Shown: positions 9,321-18,665 of the stretch, piece by piece
How the letters are laid out: the number at the start of each line of letters is the position of its first letter
How positions within the stretch are numbered: position 1 is the first letter of the stretch
Source of the DNA: Opitutaceae bacterium
Lineage (GTDB): Bacteria; Verrucomicrobiota; Verrucomicrobiia; Opitutales; Opitutaceae
Direction: 5' to 3'
Length of the DNA stretch: 64,000 nucleotides
NCBI GenBank assembly: GCA_015075305.1
Contig: JABTUS010000002.1
Location: 124,001 to 188,000 of the forward strand
The notes under the pieces: model-generated
What the model was told of the DNA's origin: nothing
Databases searched by the model: none
What the model saw: the letters and a program-made list of their open reading frames with translations, nothing else
Program-made: the position numbers and the translations under genes

Positions 9321-9510
9321 AGCCCCAACGGGGCGCAACATTTCCACCAATTGGTCGGCACTTTTCCAAAGCCCCGACGGGCCCCAACACCGCCACCCAC
9401 GGCGGGCGCGTCTCCGAAGCCCCAACGGGGCGCAACATTTCCAGCCCATGGCAACGCCATGGGACTTGCATCGCACAAAATCCGTCGAGCCCTGAAGGGG
9501 CGGCCCAACT
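9321..9510. repeat. Cluster of four REP-like GCCCC-AAC-GGGGC hairpin repeats
   Basis: Two near-identical 26-base copies (9321-9346 and 9418-9443) read AGCCCCAACGGGGCGCAAC followed by ATTTCCA. Two diverged copies lie at 9370-9389 (AGCCCCGACGGGCCCC) and 9488-9510 (AGCCCTGAAGGGGCGG). Each centres on a short GC hairpin with a 3-base loop. They occupy the 504-base gap between the DUF47 gene and the hydroxybutyrate dehydrogenase gene. The same gap holds an open minus-strand frame (9233-9658) that reads through the repeats and is not convincing as a gene. No REP-associated transposase is present nearby. Confidence 0.7.
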
Positions 9511-9642
9511 CGCGCTCAAAATTACGTTCAATCAACACCGCATGCCCCGCGTCCCGCAACGCATTCAACGCCGGATCCCAGTCGCTCACAAAACAATTGG
9601 CGGGTTCACAACCCACCCGTGCGCGGTGTCCGGCCCGGTGCC

Positions 9643-10425
9643 TCAACGGGCTGTCCATCCGCCATCGATGGGTAGCGCGGCGCCGGTTATTGAGCAGGCC
9701 TCGTCCCCGCAGAGAAACACTACCAACGCCGCGATTTCATCGATCTCAACAAACCGCTTGCTCGGCTGCGCGGCGAGAATGACTTCCCGAATCACGCGCT
9801 CGCGGGGCAGTTGATGCACCTTCGCCTGATCCTCGATCTGGCTCTCCACCAGCGCTGTCCTCACGTAACCCGGACAGATCGCATTGCACGTTACCCCCGT
9901 CTCCGCCAGCTCCAACGCCACACTTCGCGTCAGCCCCACCAAACCATGCTTTGCGGAAACATAGGCGCTCTTGTAGGGCGACGCCACCAGTCCATGGGCG
10001 GACGCGATATTGATGATTCGACCCCAGTTGCGTTCACGCATGCCCGGCACGACGCCTCGGATCGTGTGAAACGACGCATTCAATGCGATGTTCAGAATCG
10101 CCGTCCACCGCTCGGGCGGAAACTCCTCGACCGGCGACACAAACTGAATCCCCGCATTGTTCACGAGGATGTCGATCGATCCAAGTTTCTCCGCGGTCGC
10201 CCTCACCAGATCGACCGCCCGCTCCGGTTGACTGAAATCCGTGGCATCGTGGACGACTCTCACCCCCTTGCCCGCCGCCAATTCAGCCTGCAGCCGCGCA
10301 ATCTGCTCCGGATCTCCCATGCCGTGCAGCATCAGGTTCACTCCACGCCGCGCCAGCGCACGTGCGATGCCCAGGCCAATTCCACTGGTGGAGCCGGTTA
10401 TCAGTGCGTTTTTTCCAGCGAGCAT
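9643..10425 (-). CDS. bdhA: 3-hydroxybutyrate dehydrogenase (SDR family)
   Basis: This 260-residue classical short-chain dehydrogenase has the NAD site GSTSGIGLGIA (residues 11-21), NNAG (89-92), and catalytic Tyr155/Lys159 in YVSAKHG. The lengths and the LMLHG, IQFVSPVEEFPPERW, SAHGLVASPYKSAY and C-terminal GAALPIDGGWTA blocks are those of D-3-hydroxybutyrate dehydrogenase, which oxidises 3-hydroxybutyrate to acetoacetate. ATG at 10425 is chosen because the fold starts immediately after it. It is the last gene of a set with a CoA-transferase and thiolase, 24 bases behind the former, giving a complete 3-hydroxybutyrate to acetyl-CoA route. Confidence 0.88.
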   Translation of the reverse strand: MLAGKNALITGSTSGIGLGIARALARRGVNLMLHGMGDPEQIARLQAELAAGKGVRVVHDATDFSQPERAVDLVRATAEKLGSIDILVNNAGIQFVSPVEEFPPERWTAILNIALNASFHTIRGVVPGMRERNWGRIINIASAHGLVASPYKSAYVSAKHGLVGLTRSVALELAETGVTCNAICPGYVRTALVESQIEDQAKVHQLPRERVIREVILAAQPSKRFVEIDEIAALVVFLCGDEACSITGAALPIDGGWTAR

Positions 10426-10449
10426 GGTGACCGCCCAGTCCAAATACGC

Positions 10450-11802
10450 CTATCGGAGCGCGACTTCAAATGGCGCGCCCGTCTGTTTTCGCACTGCTTC
10501 GAGGTCCGCACCCGGTTGCAGCTCCACGAGCACCAGCCCTCCGCCCGCCTTGATTTCAAACACGGCGAGATTGGTGATGATCACGCTGACAACGCCCTTG
10601 CCGGTCAGCGGAAGCGTGCACCGACGCAGAATCTTGGGGCTGCCATCCTTCGCCGTGTGCTCCATCACGGCCACCACGCGCTTCACCCCGGCGACCAGAT
10701 CCATCGCACCACCCGGGCCCTTCACCATTTTTCCCGGCACCATCCAGTTCGCGATGTCGCCATTCTCAGCCACCTCCAGCGCACCAAGGATCGACAAATC
10801 AATGTGCCCGCCCCTGATCATGGCAAACGAGTCCGCACTGGAGAAAAAAGCCGAACCGGGGATCGTTGTTATCGTCTGCTTGCCCGCATTGATCAGATCC
10901 GGGTCGACCTGATCCTCCGTCGGAAACGGGCCGACACCAAGCAGGCCGTTCTCCGAATGCAGGGTCACCTTGATTCCCGGCGGAATGTGGTTGGCCACAA
11001 GCGTTGGAATGCCGATCCCGAGATTGACATAATAGCCGTCGCGCAGCTCCCGCGCGGCACGTCCGGCTATCAGCTCGCGCATCGGCGATTCAATCCTGGG
11101 GGATCCACTCTCCCGCACCGTGCGCGACTCAATGCGCTTCTCATACCGCTCACCCTTTACAATGCGATCGACAAAAATTCCCGGGACATGGATCTGATCG
11201 GGATCAAGCGCCCCCGCATCAACCAACTCCTCCACTTCAGCGACACACACGCGGCCGCACGTCGCGATCATCGGGTTGAAGTTCCGCGCGGTCTTGCGAA
11301 AGATGAGGTTTCCCTGGCGGTCCCCTTTCCACGCCTTGATCAGCGAGACATCCGTCTGAATGCCTCTCTCGAGCACGTACTCCTTTCCGTCGAAAACCTT
11401 GGTCTCCCGCCCTTCCGACAACTGGGTGCCGCAGGCTGTGCGCGTATAGAATCCTGGGATGCCCGCGCCTCCGGCCCGGAGGCGTTCGGCCAGCGTGCCC
11501 TGCGGAATCAGCTCCAACTCAAGTTCACCCGCAAGCACCTGCCGCTCGAATTCGCGGTTCTCCCCAACATAGGAGGCCATCACCTTCCGGACCTGCCGGG
11601 TCGCAAGCAGCAGTCCCATGCCGAAGTCATCGACACCCGCGTTGTTGCCGACGATCGTCAGCCCCTTCACCCCGCTGTCGCGGAGCGCGAGAATCAGATT
11701 CTCGGGGATGCCGCACAAACCAAAGCCGCCGGCCGCGATGACCAGATTGTCCTGAAGCACGCCTTCCAATGCCGATCGAGAGCTGGAGTAAACCTTGTTC
11801 AC
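10450..11802 (-). CDS. 3-oxoacid CoA-transferase, A and B subunits fused
   Basis: This 450-residue protein joins both halves of a family I CoA-transferase. The A part (residues 1 to about 230) has [13 protein letters not shown] and the [11 protein letters not shown] segment. The B part (about 240-450) has the catalytic glutamate in HSENGLLG (Glu284) and [13 protein letters not shown]. Bacteria often encode these as two genes; the fused form resembles mitochondrial SCOT. It transfers CoA from succinyl-CoA (or another acyl-CoA) to acetoacetate. It sits between the thiolase gene (52 bases upstream) and bdhA. Confidence 0.88.
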   Translation of the reverse strand: MNKVYSSSRSALEGVLQDNLVIAAGGFGLCGIPENLILALRDSGVKGLTIVGNNAGVDDFGMGLLLATRQVRKVMASYVGENREFERQVLAGELELELIPQGTLAERLRAGGAGIPGFYTRTACGTQLSEGRETKVFDGKEYVLERGIQTDVSLIKAWKGDRQGNLIFRKTARNFNPMIATCGRVCVAEVEELVDAGALDPDQIHVPGIFVDRIVKGERYEKRIESRTVRESGSPRIESPMRELIAGRAARELRDGYYVNLGIGIPTLVANHIPPGIKVTLHSENGLLGVGPFPTEDQVDPDLINAGKQTITTIPGSAFFSSADSFAMIRGGHIDLSILGALEVAENGDIANWMVPGKMVKGPGGAMDLVAGVKRVVAVMEHTAKDGSPKILRRCTLPLTGKGVVSVIITNLAVFEIKAGGGLVLVELQPGADLEAVRKQTGAPFEVALR

Positions 11803-11854
11803 GGTGAAAGTTTATCAAAGGCGGAGTCGGAAATCCTCCAGGATGCGCCCCGTT

Positions 11855-13051
11855 TCATGACATCTCCACGCACACGGCCAGGCCCTCACCACCGCCGATG
11901 CAGATCGCGGCAACGCCGCGCCTCAGCCCGCGCTCGCGAAGCGACGAAAGGAGCGTGATCAGAATGCGGGCGCCACTGGCGCCGATCGGATGGCCGAGAG
12001 CAATGGCACCGCCGCGAACGTTGACCCTTTCAGCCGGCACGCCGAGCTCATGCATGAACGCCATCGGCACGACGGCAAAAGCCTCGTTGACCTCCCAAAG
12101 ATCCACATCGGCGACGCCCCATCCCGCCGCATCCAACGCCTGGCGCGCGGCGGGCACGGGCGCCGTGGTGAACCACACCGGCTCCTGCGCATGCGCGCCA
12201 AAGGCGACGATCCGCGCCAAGGGACTGAATCCCTTCGCCGCCGCGTGCGCCGCAGTTGTCAGAAGCAGCGCCGCGGCTCCGTCATTGATCGACGACGCAT
12301 TTGCCGCGGTGATTGTGCCGTCCTTCTGAAAGGCGGGCTTCAAGGTCGGAATCTTGTCGTACCTCACCTTCGCGGGCCCCTCGTCGTGCTCGATCTTCGT
12401 GAGACCACCTTTCGCATCAACGATCTCAACGGGAGTGATCTCACCGGCGAAGGATCCGTCCTTTTGCGCGGCATTCGCGCGCCGAAAACTCTCCACGGCA
12501 AAGGCGTCCTGCTGCTCACGGGTGAACGAATACTTCGCGGCGCATTTTTCCGCACAGGCTCCCATGTGCAGATTGTCGTAGGGATCCCAGAGCCCGTCGG
12601 ATACCAGCGAATCGATCACCTGCTGGTGGCCCAGGCGATACCCGTCGCGAGCCTTCGGAAGAAGGTACGGCGCCTGCGACATGCTCTCCATGCCACCCGC
12701 GACAACAATCGATCCCATTCCCGCCCGCAGCGCATGCGCGGCCTGCATGACGGACTGGAGCCCCGAGCCGCAGACCTTGTGCACCGTAACTGTTCGAACC
12801 GACAACGGGATCCCGGCATGAATCGCAGCCTGCCGCGCTGGTGCCTGCCCCTGCCCCGCCTGCAGCACATTGCCCAGAATGACATCGCTCACGTCGCCCG
12901 CAGCCACGCCGCCGCGAGCCAGCGCCCCCTTGATGGCCGCAGCCCCAAGCCTCCACGCAGGGACAGCCGCAAGCCCGCCTTGAAAGGCTCCGATTGGAGT
13001 ACGGGCAGCCGAAATAATGACGACGTCAGACACCGGGGAATTTTGATTCAA
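11855..13051 (-). CDS. atoB: Acetyl-CoA acetyltransferase (thiolase)
   Basis: The 398-residue thiolase has the acyl-accepting Cys94 in VCGSGLQS, NEAFAVVPM, the GHPIGASGAR histidine block, and the second active Cys in CIGGGEGLAV near the C-terminus. With the CoA-transferase it would cleave acetoacetyl-CoA to acetyl-CoA. The first start (TTG at 13051) gives a 6-residue extension over a GTG at 13033; neither has a strong ribosome-binding site. A copy of the nine-member promoter element lies directly upstream (13079-13141), so this gene and the two behind it may share the control of the polysaccharide genes. Confidence 0.9.
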   Translation of the reverse strand: MNQNSPVSDVVIISAARTPIGAFQGGLAAVPAWRLGAAAIKGALARGGVAAGDVSDVILGNVLQAGQGQAPARQAAIHAGIPLSVRTVTVHKVCGSGLQSVMQAAHALRAGMGSIVVAGGMESMSQAPYLLPKARDGYRLGHQQVIDSLVSDGLWDPYDNLHMGACAEKCAAKYSFTREQQDAFAVESFRRANAAQKDGSFAGEITPVEIVDAKGGLTKIEHDEGPAKVRYDKIPTLKPAFQKDGTITAANASSINDGAAALLLTTAAHAAAKGFSPLARIVAFGAHAQEPVWFTTAPVPAARQALDAAGWGVADVDLWEVNEAFAVVPMAFMHELGVPAERVNVRGGAIALGHPIGASGARILITLLSSLRERGLRRGVAAICIGGGEGLAVCVEMS

Positions 13052-13078
13052 ACTTTGAAGGCAAGAATATCATGCCAA

Positions 13079-13141
13079 GGATAATCGTCTGCTGAGGACA
13101 TTGGCTACGTCCGTTGACTCAATGTTGCGCACTATCGTCGC
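13079..13141 (-). promoter_or_regulatory. Regulon promoter element copy 1 (thiolase operon)
   Basis: Read toward the thiolase gene: a 24-base box (GCGACGATAGTG, n7, TTGAG) at 13141-13118, 7 bases, ACGTAGC at 13110-13104, 18 bases, ATTATCC at 13085-13079 (TATCCT or TTATCC as -10). The inferred transcription start is near 13072, about 20-40 bases ahead of the start codon. The first box is the most diverged of the nine at its outer end, but the spacing is exact. Confidence 0.7.
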
Positions 13142-13241
13142 ACAGGAGGCGGCGATTCCGAATCAGGAACCGCCCGTCGGAGTCGCATATTGGCGATGCT
13201 TCGCCGTGCGGGCGCGCTTTTCCAAGACACAAGTCTGATTT

Positions 13242-14195
13242 CTACTTTGATCGCGCCGCAAGCTCATGATCCCTCCGCAGGTGGCGGATCAGTTCCGCCG
13301 TCAAGTCCTGCTTCAGCCTCGCGATTTCCTCTTCCGAATAGCGCTTCCAGCCCGCACCGGACTTCACACCCAGTTTCCCCTGTTCAACCAGCTGCTTCAA
13401 TCCATTCGGCGGCTCCTTGTCAGCGCACAATTCTGCAAAGATCGACCGACAGACTTCCAGGTACACATCCAGCCCGCCAAGGTCCGCCGTGCCGAAAACT
13501 CCGCTGATCGGGATCCGTCGGCCGAAGCCGGCCCTCGCCACCGTGTCGACATCCTCCGGCGACGCGATTCCCCTGGCCACAAGATCCATGGCCTCGCGCT
13601 GGAGTGCGAACGCCAGCCGGTTTCCAATGAAACCCGCAATTTCCCGACGCACCAGCACGGGTGTCTTGCCGCATCGCTCAAGCAGTCCCTTGATCTCCCC
13701 CACCACCGCAGGTCGCGTCAATGGATGAGGCACAAGCTCAACCAGGGGCACCAGATGCGCGGGATTCCAATAGTGCATCACGAGGAAGCGCTCCTTTCGC
13801 TTTCCGCCCAAGATGCCATCAGCCAGACTCGACGGCACAAACGTCGATGTATTGCTGGCAAGAATCGTCGCGTCGCCGCACAGCTGGTCCAGCTGTTTGA
13901 ACAGCTCATGCTTCAACTCCAGCCTTTCCGGGACGGCCTCGATGACCAGTTCCGAACCGGCAACCGCCTTTTCCATCCGCTCCCCGGTGGCGATCCGGCC
14001 AGCCACGTCATCAACGGAAACCGCCAACAAACCGTGACTGCGCAGCATGGCAGCATTGCTGCGCACCGTTTCCATGGCGCGCTCAAGCTGACGCGCATCG
14101 ATGTCCTGCAGCCGCACAGAATACCCGTTCGCCGAAAAATTCAGCGCAATATTCGCCCCCATGGTGCCGGCACCGATAACTGTGATTTTCTGCAT
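13242..14195 (-). CDS. 3-hydroxyacyl-CoA dehydrogenase (3-hydroxybutyryl-CoA dehydrogenase type)
   Basis: The 317-residue protein starts at ATG 14195, directly before the NAD fold (ITVIGAGTMGANIA). Family blocks follow: ASNTSTFVPSSLA, the catalytic His region MHYWNPAHLVPLVELV, GFIGNRLAFALQREAMDLV and the C-terminal GVKSGAGWKRY. It would interconvert 3-hydroxybutyryl-CoA and acetoacetyl-CoA. The lambda-crystallin-like L-gulonate 3-dehydrogenases are close in size and fold, so a sugar-acid substrate is a second possibility given the surrounding genes. It lies 70 bases downstream of a sulfatase on the same strand, so it may be read from the polysaccharide operon. Confidence 0.8.
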   Translation of the reverse strand: MQKITVIGAGTMGANIALNFSANGYSVRLQDIDARQLERAMETVRSNAAMLRSHGLLAVSVDDVAGRIATGERMEKAVAGSELVIEAVPERLELKHELFKQLDQLCGDATILASNTSTFVPSSLADGILGGKRKERFLVMHYWNPAHLVPLVELVPHPLTRPAVVGEIKGLLERCGKTPVLVRREIAGFIGNRLAFALQREAMDLVARGIASPEDVDTVARAGFGRRIPISGVFGTADLGGLDVYLEVCRSIFAELCADKEPPNGLKQLVEQGKLGVKSGAGWKRYSEEEIARLKQDLTAELIRHLRRDHELAARSK

Positions 14196-14265
14196 GACAA
14201 TTCCAATCGTTCTTTTCTCGTCCGGACGCTGACTGGCGAATTCCAACGGAATCCGCTACTCTCAA

Positions 14266-16269
14266 TCAGAATGACGCAAGCCAGCAAAGGCTTCTCCCGA
14301 TAGAAAGACCACCGCCTAGCCGAGGAAATGTAGATAGGCGGATAGGATGCTCTGGTGTGATTTCGATCGGTGCCACACCAGCATCAGTCAAGTTCCCCGC
14401 TTTCGCCACCGGCATACTCGCCTGGTCGATTTGGCTCAGGGCGTGAACGACGATCCACTGACGCATCAGTCCAAGATCTCCAACTGGCTTGGTCGCAGCT
14501 ACGCGTAGCAGCACATCAGCGATTGGTCGCGCGGCGTCACCCAGCCGGTCCGCAACATTCCCCGCGACCAGCGCCTCCAAGGGCCGGCCGTTTTCAAGCA
14601 ATCTGGCCACAACTGGCAACGCGGGTCTTGCGTCGCCGATCTGCCCCAGTGCTTCGGCAGCGGCAAGAGCTACTTCAGAAAAGGAATCCTCAAGCGCATG
14701 GCCGAGAAGCTCGGCTGCTGGCTGGGCCTTCTTTCCAAGAACTCCAAGGCCAACCGCTGCCCAATACCGCACGGGCGGATACTCATCGACCAACGCATGC
14801 GCCAAGGCAGCCAGACCATTCGCACCGTCCTCCATCAAACGCACAGTATCGATGCACCGATCAAGTTGGTAGGCATCACTGTGAGCATAGGCATATTCGC
14901 TGCCACCGACTGCAAAATCCCGAAGCATTTGTTCGGGGATCAAGCCCGTGTCCCTGGTAGCTCGCACCCAATCGAAGTGTAGTTTTCGGAGGCGCCGCAG
15001 CTCCATCGCGTAATCCGGATTTGCTGAAAGATCCTGCAGCTCCGCCGGGTCCGATTGGATGTCATAGAGTTCCTCAATGCCTTGCCGAGCTGCCATGAAA
15101 TGGGTCAAGCCAACTGGCAGACCACCGACCTTCGCCAGGCGACGGAATTCCTGCGAAGTCTGGAGGAGATCCATGTAAGTCAAACCAGGAAAATGTGGGA
15201 GGTCGGGACGATAGTTGCGGTGATACCGAAACCGGTCGTTTCGCACTGTGCGGCTGGTGTCGCATCGCTCATCCATACGGTCACGAATGCCATAGACATA
15301 TTCACGTGGCTCGCCCGTCGATGAACCGAGAAAAACCCGCCCGGGCATCATCGCTGGAGGTTCGATCCCTGCAACACTCAGGACCGTCGGCGCCAAGTCC
15401 ACAGTACTCACCAGTTGCCGATCCGCCGTACCGGCCGGAACCTGCAGCAGATGGCGCCAACGCGGAGGACAATAAACGATCAGCGGCACCCGGGTGCTTG
15501 AGTCGTACAGGAATTGCTTGGCGCGTGGAAAGCCGGCACCGTGATCAGAGAAGAATATCACAATGGTCTCATCCTCAAGCCCGTCCTCCTGAAGTTGCAG
15601 CAGCAACGCCGCTACCTGCCGATCGAGCGCGGTGATCATTTCGTGATATCGAGCCCATTCCTTCCTCACAGCCGGGGTGTCGGGAAGCCACGCTGGAAGT
15701 TTCAATCGGGAACCATCTCGTTGGGCAATCTGCACCGCACCTCCTGCGGCGCGGGCAAATTGCTCGGGAGTCGCACGCAAGAACTGCTCATGGGTCACCT
15801 TGAAATCAAATACGCTGAAGAAAGGTTGGTTTTCCGATCGATTCCGCCAGTGGGCTTTCCGACTCGATTCATCCCACGCGCCGCGCGGGGTGACAAAATT
15901 GTAGTCCTCCTTGACGTTGTTTGTGCAATAGTAGCCGGCCTTGCGGAGCAGAGCCGGCAACAGTGGAGTCTCGGCTGACAGTGTCGCGATGCACCTCATG
16001 TGTTGAGACCCAAGCGACGAAGCGTACATGCCAGTGATGAGACTCGAACGCGAAGGTGCGCAGACCCCGGCAACGGTAAAGGCTCGTTCATAGCGGACTC
16101 CTCTTGCCGCCAATCGATCCAGGGTGGGAGACTGCGCGTCGGGATCACCATAGGCACCGAGATTTGGACTCATGTCCTCGGCCAATAGCCACACGATGTT
16201 GGGTCGCGGATTCGCGGCGATTCCGACAATCAGGCAAGCAAAGGCCGGATATGTCAGAACATACTTCAC
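14266..16269 (-). CDS. Secreted type I sulfatase with C-terminal HEAT-like repeats
   Basis: Starting at GTG 16269 (2 bases after the upstream stop) gives a 667-residue protein with a short hydrophobic leader. The sulfatase N-terminus is clear: RPNIVWLLAEDMSPN metal site, then the formylglycine motif CAPSR with Cys70 and the following SSLITG; FFSDHGAGF carries the second metal pair. The Cys-type site needs an anaerobic-type maturase or FGE encoded elsewhere. After about residue 500 come alternating Ala/Leu-rich helices (ALAHALVDEYPPVRYWAAVGLG, AEALGQIGDARPALP) typical of HEAT repeats, which are not part of the catalytic fold. It is translationally linked to the glycosidase upstream and probably desulfates the same glycan. 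Confidence 0.88.
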   Translation of the reverse strand: MKYVLTYPAFACLIVGIAANPRPNIVWLLAEDMSPNLGAYGDPDAQSPTLDRLAARGVRYERAFTVAGVCAPSRSSLITGMYASSLGSQHMRCIATLSAETPLLPALLRKAGYYCTNNVKEDYNFVTPRGAWDESSRKAHWRNRSENQPFFSVFDFKVTHEQFLRATPEQFARAAGGAVQIAQRDGSRLKLPAWLPDTPAVRKEWARYHEMITALDRQVAALLLQLQEDGLEDETIVIFFSDHGAGFPRAKQFLYDSSTRVPLIVYCPPRWRHLLQVPAGTADRQLVSTVDLAPTVLSVAGIEPPAMMPGRVFLGSSTGEPREYVYGIRDRMDERCDTSRTVRNDRFRYHRNYRPDLPHFPGLTYMDLLQTSQEFRRLAKVGGLPVGLTHFMAARQGIEELYDIQSDPAELQDLSANPDYAMELRRLRKLHFDWVRATRDTGLIPEQMLRDFAVGGSEYAYAHSDAYQLDRCIDTVRLMEDGANGLAALAHALVDEYPPVRYWAAVGLGVLGKKAQPAAELLGHALEDSFSEVALAAAEALGQIGDARPALPVVARLLENGRPLEALVAGNVADRLGDAARPIADVLLRVAATKPVGDLGLMRQWIVVHALSQIDQASMPVAKAGNLTDAGVAPIEITPEHPIRLSTFPRLGGGLSIGRSLCWLASF

Positions 16270-16271
16270 GA

Positions 16272-18647
16272 TCAATTTGGACGAATATCCGACAGAATTT
16301 CGCGCGCCGACCCGGCGGTCCCCAGCAGATAGATTGGAGAGTCGCTCAGCAATACCGTCGGACTCTTGATTGCCCCGCCCATCGCATCCTGGCACTCGAG
16401 TTCAGTTGGAACGGTGATTGCAGTCTGCCCGGACGGATCCCACAACACGACCGTCGCGTGCGAGCCCGACTCAAACGCAACTCCGAATCCCGCGGCAACC
16501 GTCCTGTCCGTGACATGGCGCGGCGTCGCACCCATAAGGTTATTGAACACAGCCAAGGCCGGAAAAATCTTGCGCACGGCGCCGTCGGCGAAAAGGCAGC
16601 TCTCAGTGCCGGGCTTGTTGACCGAACCCGTGCAGCCGGAGTGCAGAAAGATCTTTTCTCCTCCACGCGCAAGAAAAAGCGTTGCATAGCGGATGGTGTA
16701 GTCGGCGACCTGCTTTTCAGTCAGCAATTGTGGTTCCGACCACAACCCCGGAATGGGAACAAACGGCTCGCGAGGAAGATCGTCAGTTCCAAAATAGGAG
16801 AATTCCGTCATCCAGAGCGGCTTGATCCCGCCATGGGCGGCCATGGTTTCAAGGAGCGTATCCATGGAGCCCGTGAGCGTTTCGGGCAACCGGAGTTTCC
16901 CACCATTCCGCATTCCTGCCGACGGATAGTCGTGCACACCAAGAATGTCGCAGAAATCCAGCAGACCGTTTTTCAGCATCCGTTGGGCTGAGACGTCCCC
17001 CGGAAACATTCCGCCGCCTACGATGCGTGCTTGAGGGTTCGCCGATCGAATAGCCGGCACCGCCGTGCGCAGCAAAGCGAGGTAGTCCTCGAAAGTGTAA
17101 CTCTTGAGTTCCTTCGTCTTCAGCACCTCTTCGCTGGGCAGCGAATACAGCGTGAAGAGCGCCTCGTTCAGGAATTCCCAGACCTGAATGCGATCCTGGT
17201 AGCGCTTGACCGACGTCGACACAAAACGGTTCAGCTCCTGGGGATCCTCGGGCAGCCACGCCCAGCGTGCGCGCAGGAGCAATTCCTGGTCGTCGCCCTG
17301 GCCACCACCACCATGACGGGGCGAGTACTTGCGGATCGTCGCAAGGTCCGCGGCGGTGGAATTCCACTCGGCTGACGGAAACGGAATCATCGCCATCAGA
17401 TTGAGCCCCTGATCCGTCACGCGATGGACCTGCGGGTCGCTGACCTCCCAATGATAGTCGCCGCGGGCAGGCTCAATGTGCTGCCACTTGAGGGACCAGT
17501 CGCGATACCACGTGATGCCTGCTTTTTTGGCGAGAGCGAGCAGGTTGGACGTGGGATAGGCATGATTGACGCCCATGACAGTCTCCGTCGTGGTGCGGGG
17601 AGGGACAATAGCAACCCGCAGCAGGCGCGGCTTGATCGAGAAATCCCCGCTGCTGCACATGGGCTGGATCCGGTAGAACCCGCGCCAGTGTGGCGGCAAT
17701 GAGACTACTTTTTCTGCGGCACCTCTCGCGGGTATCTCCAAGTCGGCCTCGGTCAGCTCGACCGGTAGGTCGGCATAGTCGGTCACCTTGAAACTGAACC
17801 GGGCATAGGCTGTCTTGTCGCTGTCGTTGGATGCGGTGATTTTCAACGTCACCGCGTCACCAACCGTGAACACCCCGGACAGTGCCGTGGTGGTGACGCC
17901 CACCTCGAGCTCCGCGCGCGGCGCGAAGTCCGTGGCCTGTGTGCCTTTCTCGAGCTGGATGGCATCAACATCCACCGCCACATTCTCCTCTTCCGTCAGG
18001 TCGGGCCCGGCCAGGACGAACAAAAAAGGATGCCTGGCGACAAACGTATGGCTGTAGCGCCGCCACTCTTGTGTCAGTGTCACATTCTTGAGTATTTCCG
18101 CCCCTGGCTCCGACAGGCCCTCGCCGGCATCGTCGTTCTGCACTCCGAAGGCACCCCTGACACCTTCACGCGATGCACGCATGTCCAGCGATATCGTATA
18201 AGTTTCGCCCGGAACCACCTCGATCCAGCCGAGATTGGCCGCCAATGGCCGCAGTTCGCGGTGATTGACGGGACGGAAGTAATCAAAATTAAAGACCGGG
18301 GTATTCTCTCCGCCCAGCCGGATCCTCAGGAAGGACTGTCCGTGGGCCGCCCCCTTTTTTTCCACCTGGCCGTGCAAGGATTCAAAATTGCCCCAGTTGG
18401 GAATCAGAGGAGCCCAGGCGTTTTTGTAGCCGGCACCCCGCCCGAGCGAGGACCATCCGGTGCTGCCCGCTTCAAAGGAGCCGTTCGGCACAAGGTTCTT
18501 CCCGCCCACAGCTGGAACCGTATCGGTAAAACGAACTCTTTGCTGATTTTCAGCGCCGTGGGAGACGGTCAGCCAAACGCATGGAATGACAATGACAGCC
18601 AGCCCCATGGCCCACCTTTGCAAGACGCTGCCTGTTTCCAACTTCAT
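16272..18647 (-). CDS. Secreted clan GH-A glycosidase (GH39-like) with N-terminal carbohydrate-binding domain
   Basis: The 791-residue protein starts at ATG 18647 with a signal peptide. Residues from about 45 to 220 form a jelly-roll-type binding module (NLVPNGSFEAGSTGWSSLG ... VDVDAIQLEKGTQ). A beta-rich linker follows, then a TIM barrel with GVNHAYPTSNLLALAKKAGITWYRDW, the acid/base Glu495 in EFLNEAL and the likely nucleophile Glu615 in PLWMTEFSY, the spacing of clan GH-A. Similar architecture recurs at 58895 and in the truncated gene at the right edge. Substrate unknown; GH39 members include beta-xylosidases and iduronidases. It is the first gene behind promoter copy 2. Confidence 0.8.
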   Translation of the reverse strand: MKLETGSVLQRWAMGLAVIVIPCVWLTVSHGAENQQRVRFTDTVPAVGGKNLVPNGSFEAGSTGWSSLGRGAGYKNAWAPLIPNWGNFESLHGQVEKKGAAHGQSFLRIRLGGENTPVFNFDYFRPVNHRELRPLAANLGWIEVVPGETYTISLDMRASREGVRGAFGVQNDDAGEGLSEPGAEILKNVTLTQEWRRYSHTFVARHPFLFVLAGPDLTEEENVAVDVDAIQLEKGTQATDFAPRAELEVGVTTTALSGVFTVGDAVTLKITASNDSDKTAYARFSFKVTDYADLPVELTEADLEIPARGAAEKVVSLPPHWRGFYRIQPMCSSGDFSIKPRLLRVAIVPPRTTTETVMGVNHAYPTSNLLALAKKAGITWYRDWSLKWQHIEPARGDYHWEVSDPQVHRVTDQGLNLMAMIPFPSAEWNSTAADLATIRKYSPRHGGGGQGDDQELLLRARWAWLPEDPQELNRFVSTSVKRYQDRIQVWEFLNEALFTLYSLPSEEVLKTKELKSYTFEDYLALLRTAVPAIRSANPQARIVGGGMFPGDVSAQRMLKNGLLDFCDILGVHDYPSAGMRNGGKLRLPETLTGSMDTLLETMAAHGGIKPLWMTEFSYFGTDDLPREPFVPIPGLWSEPQLLTEKQVADYTIRYATLFLARGGEKIFLHSGCTGSVNKPGTESCLFADGAVRKIFPALAVFNNLMGATPRHVTDRTVAAGFGVAFESGSHATVVLWDPSGQTAITVPTELECQDAMGGAIKSPTVLLSDSPIYLLGTAGSAREILSDIRPN

Positions 18648-18665
18648 TGTTCGTTGTGATGGCAA

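Noticed and set aside
9233-9658. Minus-strand open frame through the REP-like cluster
   Set aside because: Part of its translation is repeat-encoded, no family is recognisable and it overlaps the end of bdhA. A decayed gene cannot be excluded but is not supported.
9811-11958. Very long plus-strand open frame opposite the CoA-transferase and dehydrogenase genes
   Set aside because: Its translation is low-complexity Arg/His-rich with no family features, while the minus strand encodes full conserved enzymes. It is a GC-driven shadow; the same holds for the long frames at 1005-2696, 5989-7038 and 55525-57147 on the minus strand and 11990-13084 on the plus strand.
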